64,000 nucleotides of DNA from Propionibacterium sp. (GCA_012517405.1 JAAYVB010000044.1:62001-126000); one strand, 5' to 3'. Positions 36,587 to 46,030 are shown, counted from the first letter of the stretch. Notes: generated by a model not told the origin, from the sequence alone. Program-made: numbers and translations.

Positions 36587-37042
36587 CGTCGGCGCGCACT
36601 CGTCCTGCAGTCCGCCGGACTGATCACGCTCAAGGACGGCGGCAACGCGCTGTCGACTCCGGCCGACATCGACGAAGGCGCATCGCGGGTGACGGTGGTC
36701 CCGGTGGATGCGAACCAGACCGCGGTCCAGCTCCGGTCGTTGGATGGCGCGGTCATCAACAACAACTTCGCCGCCGATGCGAACCTGGATCCGACCAGCG
36801 CGATCTACTCCGACCTGCAGGATCTCAAGGCCGCCGAGCCCTACATCAACGTCTGGGTGGTCCGCAGCGAAGACGTGGACGACGCCACGCTGAACAAGTT
36901 GGTCGAGATCTACCATGATCCCTCGGTGATCGGCGCTCTGCTCGACGAGAACAAGGGCACCGCGGTTGCGGTGGACAAGACGCCCCAGGAGCTCCAGGAC
37001 ATCCTGACCGGCCTCGAAGACCTCATCCGCAGCCAGGGCTGA
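36587..37042 (+). pseudogene. metQ: Methionine-binding lipoprotein MetQ, 5'-truncated
   Basis: Only the second lobe remains. It starts RRRALVLQSAGLITLKDGG and continues with LRSLDGAVINNNFA (the ligand-contacting region) and NVWVVRSEDVDD. It ends in LTGLEDLIRSQG as MetQ/NlpA proteins do. The signal peptide, lipobox and about 130 residues are absent. No start codon lies in frame before a GTG at 36689. The junction is near 36565-36590, just outside the promoter of the divergent aminotransferase. metN and metI follow directly, so the transporter has lost its own binding protein. Confidence 0.82.
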
Positions 37043-37086
37043 TCGTCGCACCGCCTACCTAGACAGGAAGAAGGTATCGGACACTG

Positions 37087-38157
37087 ATGGGAGCCACCGT
37101 TTCCCTGCGCGGGGTCACCAAGGACTTCGACACACCGGGTGGATCGATCCGCGCGGTCGACAATGTATCGCTGGACATCGGATCCGGAGAAGTCTTCGGC
37201 ATCATCGGCTACTCGGGTGCCGGGAAGTCGACCTTGGTCCGCTTGATCAATGGCCTGGAGACCCCGACGTCGGGAAGCGTGGCGATCGATGGGCAGGTGA
37301 TCACCGGGCTGCCCGAGCGCAGACTGCGTCCGGTCCGCGCCGGGATCGGGTTCGTTTTCCAGCAGTTCAATCTGTTGTCCTCGCGGACCGTCGCCGGCAA
37401 TGTGGGCTTCCCGCTGCGGGTAGCAGGCGTTGACAAACGCGCCCGAGAACGCCGAGTCGCTGAACTCCTCGATTTCGTCGGCCTGGCTGACAAGGCCCAG
37501 CAGTACCCTGATCAGCTGTCAGGTGGCCAGAAGCAACGGGTGGGCATCGCCCGTGCTCTGGCCACCAAGCCCAGCCTGCTGCTGGCCGACGAAGCCACCA
37601 GCGCGCTCGACCCCGAGACCACTCGTGATGTGCTCGACCTGCTGCGCCGCGCCAACGACAGACTCGGGGTGACCATCGCGGTGATCACCCACGAGATGTC
37701 GGTGGTGTCCTATTTGTGTAGCCGGGTCGCGGTCATGGAGATGGGTCACGTCGTCGAGACCGGTCCGGTCTACGACGTCTTCGCCGATCCCCAGCGTCCG
37801 GTGACCCGGCGTTTCGTGGGCACCGCGCTGCATGACCGGCCCCGAGCCGATGTCGTGGCGAGATTGCGCCAACGGCACTCGGGACGCATCGTCACGGTGG
37901 CGGTCACCGACCAGAACGGCTCGTCGACGCTGCTCACCGAACGACTGCGCCATTACGGTGTCGACGGAGCCGTCATCCACGGCGGTATCACCGAGATCGA
38001 CTCGCGCCCGCTGGGCGCGTTGACCGTCGAATTGGTGGGCTTGGATTCGGCCATCGAGGAGCTGCTGAGCGACCTCCGCCGGCATACCGACGTCGTGGAC
38101 CATGGCACCGCGCAGAACCCTATCGACAGCACCGATGAGGATGGAGACCCACGATGA
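37087..38157 (+). CDS. metN: Methionine ABC transporter ATP-binding protein
   Basis: The 356-residue ATPase has Walker A GYSGAGKST, Q-loop VFQQFNLL, signature LSGGQKQR, Walker B LLLADEATSALDP and H-switch ITHEMSVV. A C-terminal NIL domain of about 90 residues (SGRIVTVAVTDQNG to GALTVELVG) follows, which in MetN senses methionine and shuts down transport. The gene follows the metQ remnant by 44 bases, and its stop overlaps the metI start. It is apparently intact. Activity would need another binding protein. Confidence 0.93.
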   Translation: MGATVSLRGVTKDFDTPGGSIRAVDNVSLDIGSGEVFGIIGYSGAGKSTLVRLINGLETPTSGSVAIDGQVITGLPERRLRPVRAGIGFVFQQFNLLSSRTVAGNVGFPLRVAGVDKRARERRVAELLDFVGLADKAQQYPDQLSGGQKQRVGIARALATKPSLLLADEATSALDPETTRDVLDLLRRANDRLGVTIAVITHEMSVVSYLCSRVAVMEMGHVVETGPVYDVFADPQRPVTRRFVGTALHDRPRADVVARLRQRHSGRIVTVAVTDQNGSSTLLTERLRHYGVDGAVIHGGITEIDSRPLGALTVELVGLDSAIEELLSDLRRHTDVVDHGTAQNPIDSTDEDGDPR

Positions 38158-38816
38158 CCTCCGGAAGCCAAAGCCTGTGGCCCGTCTTGTTCGAGGCCTT
38201 GGGACAAACCCTGCAGATGGTCTTCGTGACGCTGGGCATCGGCGGTCTGGCCGGCCTGCTACTCGGTCTGGGGCTGTACACCACGCGGCAGGGCAATCTG
38301 CTGTCGAATCGGCCCGTCTACTTCGTGCTCAACCTGATCGTCAACATCATCCGGCCGATTCCGTTCATCATCATCATCTCCGCGATGCTCCCGCTGACCA
38401 TCAAAGTGACCGGGACGAGCTTCGGCCCGACCGCGGCCATCTTCCCGATGAGCATCATGGCCACCGTTGCCACCTCCCGGATCGTGGAGCAGAACATCGT
38501 CGCACTCGACCCGGGGCTGATCGAAGCAGCCCGCGCGATGGGTGCGAGCCCGCTGCGCATCATCGCCACGGTGATCATCCCCGAAGCGCTCGGCCCGCTG
38601 ATCCTCGGCTACACCTTCTTGTTCGTCGGCATCACCGACATGTCCGCGATGGCCGGGGCAGTGGCAGGCGGTGGCCTGGGAGATTTCGCGATCGTCTACG
38701 GCTACCAGCGCTACAACTTCGTCGTCACCTGGATTGCGGTGGGCGTCATCATCGTGGTCGTCCAGCTTGCCCAGCTCGTCGGCAACATCCTCGCCCGCCG
38801 GGTACTGCGCCGCTGA
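38154..38816 (+). CDS. metI: Methionine ABC transporter permease
   Basis: A 220-residue, five-helix permease full length for MetI. The cytoplasmic coupling motif is EQNIVALDPGLIEAARAMGAS...IIATVIIPEA (EAA loop; about residues 110-140). MSIMATVATSRIVE and AMAGAVAGGGLGDFAI are also characteristic. The ATG overlaps the metN stop (ATGA). It ends a metQNI operon and converges with the FAD oxidase 35 bases away. Confidence 0.93.
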   Translation: MTSGSQSLWPVLFEALGQTLQMVFVTLGIGGLAGLLLGLGLYTTRQGNLLSNRPVYFVLNLIVNIIRPIPFIIIISAMLPLTIKVTGTSFGPTAAIFPMSIMATVATSRIVEQNIVALDPGLIEAARAMGASPLRIIATVIIPEALGPLILGYTFLFVGITDMSAMAGAVAGGGLGDFAIVYGYQRYNFVVTWIAVGVIIVVVQLAQLVGNILARRVLRR

Positions 38817-38851
38817 GCCGCCAGCAGCGCGGGATCACGGTGTGCGGACGA

Positions 38852-40216
38852 TCACAGCTTCTTGCCGGGATTGAGCACGCCGGTCGGGTCGAGCACGTCC
38901 TTGATCCCGCGCTGCAGACCCCGCAACCGGGGACCCAGCTCCGCGTCCACCGCGCTCAACTTCTCCAGGCCGATGCCGTGTTCCCCGGTCACCGTGCCGC
39001 CCAGTTCATTGGCCAGCCCCAAGACGAGTTCGTGGGTCCGGTGGGCGGTGCGGACCTGATCGGGATCGTCGGGGTCGAAGCAGATCACGGGATGCAGGTT
39101 GCCGTCGCCCACATGGCCGGCGGTGCCGATGGGCAGCCCGATCTGGTCGGACAGTTCGGCCAGCCTGACCAGCAGGTCGAACAGCCTGCCCCGTGGCACG
39201 GCGACGTCCTCGTTGAGGCTGTCGCCGCGCAGGGCGTGCATGGCGGGGTTGAGGACTCGCCTAGCCCGCAGCAGTTCGGCGACCCGATCGGGGTCGTCGG
39301 CCACATCCACCCGCATCGCGCCGTGGCGGCGCACCACGTCGACATAGCTGGCGATGTCGTCAGCTGCTGCGGTGCGTGCGTCGGTGAGCACGAGAAGCCA
39401 GGCCTTGGCGTCGGTCGGCAGCCCGGCGTCCGGGTCGTAGGCCAGTGTCGCGCCGATCACCACCTCGTCCATGAACTCCAGGGTGCTCGGCCGGTGCGGG
39501 CCGGCCATGATCTGGTTGGCGGCGTCGAGCGCGGCCTTGCTGGAACTGAAGCCCGCGGTGATGCCTCGTACCGGGCCGGGGACCGGCAGCAGTCCCACGG
39601 TGATCTCGGTGATCACCCCCAGGGTGCCTTCCGACCCGACCAGCAATGACGTCAGGTCGAGCCCACCCACCGCTTTCACGGTCGGCGGTGAGGTGCGGAT
39701 CACATCTCCGTTGGCGAGCACGACCTCCAGCGAACGCACCGCGTCGCGGGTCACACCGTACTTGACGCAGCGCATTCCTCCCGCATTGGTGGCGACGTTC
39801 CCGCCGAGCGTGGACTCGGCGGCCGAGGCCGGGTCGGGGGCATAGAACAGGTCTTGCTCGGCGGCCGCGGCCGCCAGATCCGCGGTGATGACGCCGGGCT
39901 GGACGACGGCAGCCAGGTCGATGGGATCGATGCGCAGGATCTGGTCCATCGCGGTCAGATCGAGCAGGATCGCCCCGGGCACCGCATTGGCCCCACCGGC
40001 CAGGCCCGTCAGCGCACCCTGCGGAACCACCGGAACGTCGTGAGCGTGCGCAAGGCGCATCACCAGGCTGACCTGGTCGGTGCTGCGTGGACGCACCACC
40101 GCCAGCGGCGCACCGACGGCGGGGGAGCCCGACCGGTCGTGCGAACGCTCGGCCAGAACGGCTGGGTCGGTAACGACAGCCTGCTCACCAAGGGATTCGC
40201 GCAACTGCGTCAGCAT
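38852..40216 (-). CDS. FAD-linked oxidase (GlcD / D-lactate dehydrogenase type)
   Basis: The 454-residue protein has the PCMH FAD-binding domain (PVVPQGALTGLAGGANAV, PDPASAAESTLGGNVATNAGG, and YGVTRDAVRSLEVVL). Its FAD-oxidase C-terminal domain has GHVGDGNLHPVI and TVTGEHGIGLEK, whose histidines and glutamate form the metal/substrate site of glycolate and D-lactate dehydrogenases. The substrate is most likely glycolate, D-lactate or another 2-hydroxyacid. No GlcE/GlcF partners adjoin it. The ATG at 40216 follows a TAACCT -10 by six bases, so the mRNA is probably leaderless. Confidence 0.9.
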   Translation of the reverse strand: MLTQLRESLGEQAVVTDPAVLAERSHDRSGSPAVGAPLAVVRPRSTDQVSLVMRLAHAHDVPVVPQGALTGLAGGANAVPGAILLDLTAMDQILRIDPIDLAAVVQPGVITADLAAAAAEQDLFYAPDPASAAESTLGGNVATNAGGMRCVKYGVTRDAVRSLEVVLANGDVIRTSPPTVKAVGGLDLTSLLVGSEGTLGVITEITVGLLPVPGPVRGITAGFSSSKAALDAANQIMAGPHRPSTLEFMDEVVIGATLAYDPDAGLPTDAKAWLLVLTDARTAAADDIASYVDVVRRHGAMRVDVADDPDRVAELLRARRVLNPAMHALRGDSLNEDVAVPRGRLFDLLVRLAELSDQIGLPIGTAGHVGDGNLHPVICFDPDDPDQVRTAHRTHELVLGLANELGGTVTGEHGIGLEKLSAVDAELGPRLRGLQRGIKDVLDPTGVLNPGKKL

Positions 40217-40222
40217 CCCCGT

Positions 40223-40228
40223 AGGTTA
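40223..40228 (-). promoter_or_regulatory. -10 element of the FAD oxidase gene (leaderless)
   Basis: Minus-strand TAACCT lies six bases before the ATG at 40216, with only ACGGGG between, which also could act as a very close ribosome site. Confidence 0.45.
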
Positions 40229-40247
40229 CACCGGCGCGTCATCGGCA

Positions 40248-40634
40248 TCATCGTGTCCGCCGGGCGTGCTTGCGGGCGCAGTCGATGCAGGTATCTGCCG
40301 CAGGCCGAGCGTCGAGCCGATCCTGCGTTATGGGGTGCCCGCACTCCACGCACACCCCGTAGGTCCCCGCGGCGACCCGGGCCAGTGCCGCGTCCAGCTG
40401 ATCGAGGGACGATTCGGCGGCGACCAACTCGGCCTGCGCCAGTGACCACTCGTAGGTGAGTGTCGATCCTTCGGGGTCATGCTCGTCGTCGGTGACCGCG
40501 GCAGCCCGCTCCGAGCGGATCTCGGACAGCTTCGCCCGCGCCACCGCACGCGCCCTCTCCGCCTCGGCGCGCAGCGAACGGAGCCGGACATCGGCAGGTT
40601 CTGTTCGCGGCCCGGCAGACGACAAGTCATTCAT
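40248..40634 (-). CDS. DksA/TraR-family zinc-finger protein
   Basis: This 128-residue protein has a long helical coiled-coil region (about 15-85; LRAEAERARAVARAKLSEI, then LAQAELVAAESSLDQLDAAL). The DksA-type zinc finger CVECGHPI and CIDCARKH (cysteines at about 95, 98, 116 and 119) is followed by a basic tail. Proteins of this kind bind the RNA polymerase secondary channel or act as stress regulators. An acidic tip pair is not obvious. It diverges from mgtA with 72 bases between, so one regulatory region serves both. Confidence 0.83.
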   Translation of the reverse strand: MNDLSSAGPRTEPADVRLRSLRAEAERARAVARAKLSEIRSERAAAVTDDEHDPEGSTLTYEWSLAQAELVAAESSLDQLDAALARVAAGTYGVCVECGHPITQDRLDARPAADTCIDCARKHARRTR

Positions 40635-40706
40635 GAGATCAATCGTAGGCAGCGCATTGCGGCAACCCTTTGGAAGTGGACTCGGGTCAGGGGCAGCATT
40701 GGGATC

Positions 40707-43457
40707 ATGCGGCAAACAACACAGCCGGCCCCAAGCCGGCAGCACCCCGACGCCGACATGGTCCAGGCCAGCCAGCACGACGCCGACACGGTCGTCGCGG
40801 GGTTGAACTCCGGCACCGATGGGCTGAAGGATGCCCAGGTCAATTCGGCACGCGAGACCTACGGCCTCAATGTCGTGTCCGAATCCCACGCTCCCAGCCT
40901 GCCGGCAACCATCCTCGGCTCGTTCCGCAATCCGTTCGTGCTCTTGCTCATCGTCCTGGCGGCGATCATGGTCGCCACCAACGACCACATCGGCGCCTCC
41001 ACCATCACCGTGATGGTGCTGATCTCCGTCGGACTCAACACCACCCAGGAGTACAAGGCCACCCGCGCCGCTCAGGCGCTGCGCGCCATGGTCGTGGCGA
41101 CCACCACCGTCATCCGGCAGGGCAAAGCCAGCGAGATCCCCGTCGCTCAGGTCGTCCCCGGCGACATCATCGAGCTCAAGGCAGGCGACCTCATCCCTGC
41201 TGATCTGCGGGTTGTGCGCGCCAAAGACCTGACCGTCTCCCAGTCGTCGCTGACCGGGGAATCGCGTCCCCAGGACAAGACGGCTGAGCCACAGGACAGC
41301 ACCGATGAGAACCTGCTGCATGCCCGCAACGTCTGTTTCATGGGCACCTCGGTGTTGTCCGGATCAGGGCTGGGCGTGGTCGTCACGACCGGGCGCAACA
41401 CCTACTTCGGAGCCATGGCTCGGGCGGTGGCCGACGTCCAGCCGCGTTCTGCCTACGACCTCGCCATCCGGCGCATCACCTTGTTGCTGATCCGGATCAT
41501 GTTGATCATGGCGCCGACGGTCTTCCTGCTGAACTGGTGGCATACCGGCGACTGGCTCCAGGCGTTGCTGTTCGCGGTAGCGATCGGGGTGGGCCTGACT
41601 CCGTCGATGCTACCCACGATCATTTCCGCGAACCTGGCCCGCGGCACCAGCTTCATGGCCGCGCGCAAGGTGATCGTCAAGGTCCCCGACTCCATCGAGA
41701 ATCTCGGCTCGATGGATGTGCTGTGCACCGACAAGACCGGCACACTCACCGAGGACCGGATCGTCCTGCAGCGTCACCTCGACATCGAAGGAAAGCCGAG
41801 TCAGCTGGCGCTGATCATCGGATACCTCAATTCCATGCACTCGACCGGAGTGCGCAACACCATGGATGATGCCGTCATCGGTGCGATGAACAAATCGACC
41901 GGCACGGCGCTGCCGGCCTATCGGGTTGTCGACGAGATACCTTTCGACTTCGAGCGACGCCGATTGTCGGTGGTCCTCGACCGGGTCACGGACCTGGACC
42001 AACTGACCCCGCCCGACGAGGTCAAGGACGTCGGCCCGCAAGAGTTGCATCTGGCCCCGGGCGAGGATCTGCTGCTCACCAAGGGCGCGGTACGCGAAGT
42101 CATGTCCGTGTGCACCCGGGTGATGCACGACGGCAGTATCACTGCCCTGGACGACGCCGCCCGCGCCACGGCCGTCGCAACCGCCGAGTCGCTGAATTCG
42201 GACGGCATGCGAGTCCTCGCAGTGTCGACCCGCATCATCGGAGCCGACGCGGCCCGCGCCCATTTCGTCCATGACAACTGGGACTACACCCCGGCCGACG
42301 AGGCAGACATGGTGCTCATCGGTTTCCTGGCCTTCCTGGATCCGCCCAAAGAGTCCGCCTCCGCCGCCATCCAGGATCTTCACCGGGCCGCCGTGGATGT
42401 CAAGGTGGTCTCCGGCGACTCCGGTCTGGTCTGTGCCCATGTCGTGGACGCCCTGAACCTGTGGGACGACACTCCGGCCGATGCCAGGGCACAGCGGTCG
42501 ATGACCGGCGCACAGGTCGACCAGCTGGACGACGAGGCCTTGGCACAACGAGTGAACGATGTCCTGGTGTTCTCCGAAATGAGCCCGCTGCTGAAGGCTC
42601 GGGTGGTCGGCGCGCTCCAGGCCCGCGGTCATGTCGTGGGGCACATGGGAGACGGCATCAACGACACCCCGGCGCTGCGCAAAGCCGACGTGGGTATCAG
42701 CGTCACCGACGGTGTGGACATCGCCAAGGACACCGCCGACATCATCTTGCTCGAACAGGACCTGCGGGTGCTGCGAGACGGGATCCTCGAGGGCCGGCGC
42801 ACCTTCGGGAACATTCAGAAGTACCTGAAGATCACGGTGGCGTCCAATTTCGGGAACGTCTTCTCGGTCCTCATCGCGTCGGTGTTCATTCCGTTCCTGC
42901 CGATGCTGGCTGTCCAGTTGCTGGTTCAGAACATGCTGTACGACATCTCCCAGACGTCGCTGCCGTGGGACAGGGTGGACGGGTCGGTGCTGGCCCGACC
43001 GCGCAGATGGACCGATGGGCACATCACTCGCTTCATGGTGATTCTGGGTCCGGTCTCGACCATCTTCGACGTCGTGGCCTTCCTGCTGATGTGGTTCGTC
43101 TTCCATGCGACGGGAACCACTGCGTCCGGTGCCGTGGACCCCACGTCGCAGCATCTGTTCCAGACCGGCTGGTTCCTGGTGGGCATCTGCACCCAGGTGA
43201 TGGTGGTGCACATGATCCGAACCGAGAAGATCCCGTTCATTCAGTCGACCGCGGCGCGCCCGGTGCTGTGGGCCAGTGCCGCAGCCATCGCCGTCGCGCT
43301 GGTGCTACCGGTGGTGCCGTTCACGGCGGCCGCCTTCAGCTTCGTCGCCCCGCCGGCCACGTTCTATCCATGGCTGCTCGCCACCGTGCTCGCCTACTGT
43401 CTGCTCACCCAGTGGGTGAAGACCCGCTACATCCGCCGCTGGCACGAATGGCTCTAG
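40707..43457 (+). CDS. mgtA: Magnesium-translocating P-type ATPase
   Basis: The 916-residue P3B-type ATPase imports magnesium across the membrane. It has the A-domain LTGES, the phosphorylated Asp342 in CTDKTGTLTED, nucleotide-binding KGAVREVM, the hinge GDGINDTPALRKADVGISV, and about ten helices. The selectivity segment TPSMLPTII in helix four is typical of MgtA/MgtB. The N-terminus (SRQHPDADMVQASQ) is hydrophilic. The ATG at 40707 has no clear ribosome site. I see no magnesium-sensing leader in the short upstream region, so control is probably at initiation. Confidence 0.94.
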   Translation: MRQTTQPAPSRQHPDADMVQASQHDADTVVAGLNSGTDGLKDAQVNSARETYGLNVVSESHAPSLPATILGSFRNPFVLLLIVLAAIMVATNDHIGASTITVMVLISVGLNTTQEYKATRAAQALRAMVVATTTVIRQGKASEIPVAQVVPGDIIELKAGDLIPADLRVVRAKDLTVSQSSLTGESRPQDKTAEPQDSTDENLLHARNVCFMGTSVLSGSGLGVVVTTGRNTYFGAMARAVADVQPRSAYDLAIRRITLLLIRIMLIMAPTVFLLNWWHTGDWLQALLFAVAIGVGLTPSMLPTIISANLARGTSFMAARKVIVKVPDSIENLGSMDVLCTDKTGTLTEDRIVLQRHLDIEGKPSQLALIIGYLNSMHSTGVRNTMDDAVIGAMNKSTGTALPAYRVVDEIPFDFERRRLSVVLDRVTDLDQLTPPDEVKDVGPQELHLAPGEDLLLTKGAVREVMSVCTRVMHDGSITALDDAARATAVATAESLNSDGMRVLAVSTRIIGADAARAHFVHDNWDYTPADEADMVLIGFLAFLDPPKESASAAIQDLHRAAVDVKVVSGDSGLVCAHVVDALNLWDDTPADARAQRSMTGAQVDQLDDEALAQRVNDVLVFSEMSPLLKARVVGALQARGHVVGHMGDGINDTPALRKADVGISVTDGVDIAKDTADIILLEQDLRVLRDGILEGRRTFGNIQKYLKITVASNFGNVFSVLIASVFIPFLPMLAVQLLVQNMLYDISQTSLPWDRVDGSVLARPRRWTDGHITRFMVILGPVSTIFDVVAFLLMWFVFHATGTTASGAVDPTSQHLFQTGWFLVGICTQVMVVHMIRTEKIPFIQSTAARPVLWASAAAIAVALVLPVVPFTAAAFSFVAPPATFYPWLLATVLAYCLLTQWVKTRYIRRWHEWL

Positions 43458-43461
43458 CGGT

Positions 43462-43743
43462 TCACTCCTCGTCCGCGTGCAGGCGGCGCAATTCGTCCTT
43501 GGCGCGTTCCAGCACCTCGCGACGCTCGTCGCTCAGACCCGATCCCGCGCGATTGATATAGAAGGTCAGCATCGACATCGCAGAGCGGTAGGGCGAGGAG
43601 GCCTTGCGACGGGTCGAGTTCTGTGCCGAACGCAGCAGCGATCGGGCGATCCGTTCGGGATCCGACCAGGTGAAGACACCCTCCTCGAGGTCCAGAGCAT
43701 CGGAGTGCTCGGTGACGTCCTGCGACCATTTGTGCTCAGCCAT
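43462..43743 (-). CDS. DUF3175 domain protein
   Basis: The 93-residue protein matches DUF3175 along its length: KWSQDVTEHSDALDLEEGVF at the start, SLLRSAQNSTRRKASSPYRS, then MSMLTFYINRAGSGLSDERR and a helical end. It is small, soluble and charged. No function is known for the family. It converges with mgtA, their stop codons separated by four bases. Confidence 0.85.
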   Translation of the reverse strand: MAEHKWSQDVTEHSDALDLEEGVFTWSDPERIARSLLRSAQNSTRRKASSPYRSAMSMLTFYINRAGSGLSDERREVLERAKDELRRLHADEE

Positions 43744-43758
43744 GGTCCCATTGTCCGC

Positions 43759-45054
43759 TCAGGAGAGTCGCTGCAGCCGATGCGAGGCCCGGCTCACCGA
43801 CCCGGCGAACAGGCAGCCGATCCCGATCAGGGCGACCAGCCAGCCGACCAGGCCCCACCAGCCGAAGGCATGCATAACATGGCCCGACAGGTAGCCAATG
43901 ATCGATGAACCGAGGTAGTAGCAGGCCAGATACATGCCGGAGGCTTCACCCCGGCTGGCGGGAGCCAATGCGCCGACCCACCCGGATGCCACCGAGTGCA
44001 CGGTGAAGAAGCCGTAGGTGAACAAGGCGACGCCCGGCAGCATCAGCCACAACTGGCCGGCGGCGATCACCGGCATGCCGACGATGGCCATCGCCGCGCC
44101 AACAAGAAGGGCCTTGTCGCGTCCATAATGACCGACCATTCGCCCAGCTTGGGCGGATGCCAAGGTGCCGAACAGATAGAGCAGGAAGACCAGGCCGATG
44201 GCCGACATCGGCAGTCCGAACGTCGAGTTGAGCCGGTATCCGAGGAAGTCGTACAGGGAGACGAAGACGCCCATGAAGATGAATCCCACCCCGAACAAGC
44301 CGGCCAGCCGACGGTCACGCCACTGAGCGGCCATGGTGCGCAGCTCCGAACTGAGCCGCAGCCGTTTCGGGGTGAAACGGCGTTCGGCTGGGATGACGGT
44401 AGCGATGAGGATCGCGCAGGCCAGCGCGAAGGCCATGTCGATGCCCAAGGCGAGCCGCCAGCCGGCGAACTGCAGCACCCCGGACGGGATCAGGCGTCCC
44501 AGCAGCCCACCGACGGTATTGCCCGCCACATACAGTCCCATCGCCCTGGGCAGATCGCGGGGATGAATCTCCTGGGCGAGCCAGGCCATCGCGGTGGCAG
44601 GCACGCCCGCGACCAGCAACCCCTGCAGGGCACGCCCGGCCACCAGCCATCCCAGCCCTGGTGCCAGCGGCAGCAGCAACCCGAGCAGGGTGGCGGCCAG
44701 CGCGGAAGCGACGATGACGCGGCCGCGCCCGAATCTTTCCGAAAGCACGGACGCGGGCAGGATCGAGACCGCCAAGACGCCGGTGGCGGCGCTGACGGTC
44801 AGCGCGGCCTGAGCGGGGGAGGCATGCAGACTCGCGGTCAGCGTCGGCATCAGGGCCTGAGTGCAGTAGAGCGCGTTGAACGACGCCAGCCCAGCCGCCA
44901 GCAGAGCCAGCGAGGCTCGCAGATAGCCCGGCTCGCCACGACGCAGACCCTCGGGAGACGCCGCACGCCTGATCTCGGGCCTGCGCGCGATCTCCACCGA
45001 GCGTGGCCGGTCGGGGATGGTGTCGATCTGGAGTGCTGAGTAGGTCGTCGTCAC
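43759..45054 (-). CDS. MFS transporter (YgaY/inner-membrane transport type)
   Basis: Twelve hydrophobic helices with the MFS signature SERFGRGRVIVASALAAT after helix two, and a second related loop GRMVGHYGRDKALL after helix eight. It fits the drug/metabolite exporter groups. The first 45 residues are hydrophilic. I place the start at the GTG at 45054. The upstream ATG at 45096 would add fourteen residues reaching into the inverted repeat shared with the LysR gene. The gene diverges from the LysR regulator, which probably controls it. Substrate unknown. Confidence 0.85.
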   Translation of the reverse strand: MTTTYSALQIDTIPDRPRSVEIARRPEIRRAASPEGLRRGEPGYLRASLALLAAGLASFNALYCTQALMPTLTASLHASPAQAALTVSAATGVLAVSILPASVLSERFGRGRVIVASALAATLLGLLLPLAPGLGWLVAGRALQGLLVAGVPATAMAWLAQEIHPRDLPRAMGLYVAGNTVGGLLGRLIPSGVLQFAGWRLALGIDMAFALACAILIATVIPAERRFTPKRLRLSSELRTMAAQWRDRRLAGLFGVGFIFMGVFVSLYDFLGYRLNSTFGLPMSAIGLVFLLYLFGTLASAQAGRMVGHYGRDKALLVGAAMAIVGMPVIAAGQLWLMLPGVALFTYGFFTVHSVASGWVGALAPASRGEASGMYLACYYLGSSIIGYLSGHVMHAFGWWGLVGWLVALIGIGCLFAGSVSRASHRLQRLS

Positions 45055-45091
45055 GTCATCTACTGTGAACTTCCCGCAACTACAATGGAAA

Positions 45092-45117
45092 TGCATATAG
45101 ATGCCTGAATCGATGCA
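45092..45117. promoter_or_regulatory. LysR-type regulatory site between the MFS and LysR genes
   Basis: GCAT-ATAG-ATGC (45093-45104) is an inverted repeat, and outer TGCAT (45092-45096) and ATGCA (45113-45117) also face each other. The stretch is AT-rich compared with its surroundings and lies 23 bases before the LysR start. This is where a LysR protein usually binds to control a divergent gene. Confidence 0.5.
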
Positions 45118-45139
45118 CTTCTGGTATTAGTCTTGCGCT

Positions 45140-46030
45140 GTGCTGTCCGATGATCTGTCGTGGTTCCTCGTGCTCGCCGAGACCGAGCATGTGGGTGATG
45201 CTGCCGCCGAGCTGCGCATTCCTCAACCCACCTTGTCGCGCCGGCTGGCACGACTGGAGCAGCGGATGGGCACCACCTTGTTCGATCGGCATGGTCGATC
45301 GCTGAGTCTCAATGTCCGCGGAAAGGCACTGCGTAGCAGAATCCGGGCCGCTGTCACCCAGCTCGATCTGGCCGAGTCCGAGGTGCGCCGGCTGCTCGAC
45401 CCCGAAACCGGCCTGGTGCGTTTCGACTTCCTGCACTCCCTGGGCACCTGGCTGGCCCCGCAACTCATCCGCGCCTTCGCCACCAGCCATCCCCGGGCCG
45501 AGATCAGGCTGCACCAGGGCACCGGCACCGAGCTCGTCGACCGGGTGCTGGACGACGAAGCAGATATCGCGCTGAGTTCTCCTCGTCCGGACCGCGACGA
45601 CATGGCCTGGCTCGAGATGTGGCGTCAGCCGCTCGCGTTGTGTGTGCCGGCCGACCACTGGTTGGCCGGGCGAAGCACCGTTTCGCTCAGCGATGCCGCC
45701 GGGGAACCGTTCATCTCCACCCCGAAGAGCTTCCACTCCCGAGATCTCCTGGACGCGGTAGCCGCCGACGAGGGCATCGAGGCCAAGGTGGCATACGAGT
45801 CCGACGAGCTGTCAACCGTTGCAGGTTTGGTGGTTGCCGGTATCGGAGTGGCGCTGCTGCCGGCCGACGACCCCTATCTGCCGCTGGCCGGCGCGACATT
45901 CATCCCCTTGCGCACCGAACGGACCCGCGAGATCGGGCTGATCTGGCGGGCCGATCACGACCCGGAGTCCACGACCGGGCTGTTTCTCGAAGCTGCGCGC
46001 GGGCTCACCGCGCACAGCTCAGCCCAGTGA
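45140..46030 (+). CDS. LysR family transcriptional regulator
   Basis: The 296-residue protein has an N-terminal LysR helix-turn-helix (LSWFLVLAETEHVGDAAAEL, IPQPTLSRRLARLEQRMG, LFDRHGR) and a periplasmic-binding-like effector domain (about 90-290; FDFLHSLGTWLAPQLIRAF, VVAGIGVALLPADD). It resembles YbhD/HdfR-type regulators of the neighbouring MFS pump. The GTG start gives MLSDDLSWF, the normal spacing before the first helix. Its end overlaps the converging DUF2252 gene by 12 bases. Confidence 0.9.
   Translation: MLSDDLSWFLVLAETEHVGDAAAELRIPQPTLSRRLARLEQRMGTTLFDRHGRSLSLNVRGKALRSRIRAAVTQLDLAESEVRRLLDPETGLVRFDFLHSLGTWLAPQLIRAFATSHPRAEIRLHQGTGTELVDRVLDDEADIALSSPRPDRDDMAWLEMWRQPLALCVPADHWLAGRSTVSLSDAAGEPFISTPKSFHSRDLLDAVAADEGIEAKVAYESDELSTVAGLVVAGIGVALLPADDPYLPLAGATFIPLRTERTREIGLIWRADHDPESTTGLFLEAARGLTAHSSAQ

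Noticed and set aside
40635-40706. Magnesium-sensing leader before mgtA
   Set aside because: The 72-base divergent gap is too short for an M-box, and no conserved stems are seen.
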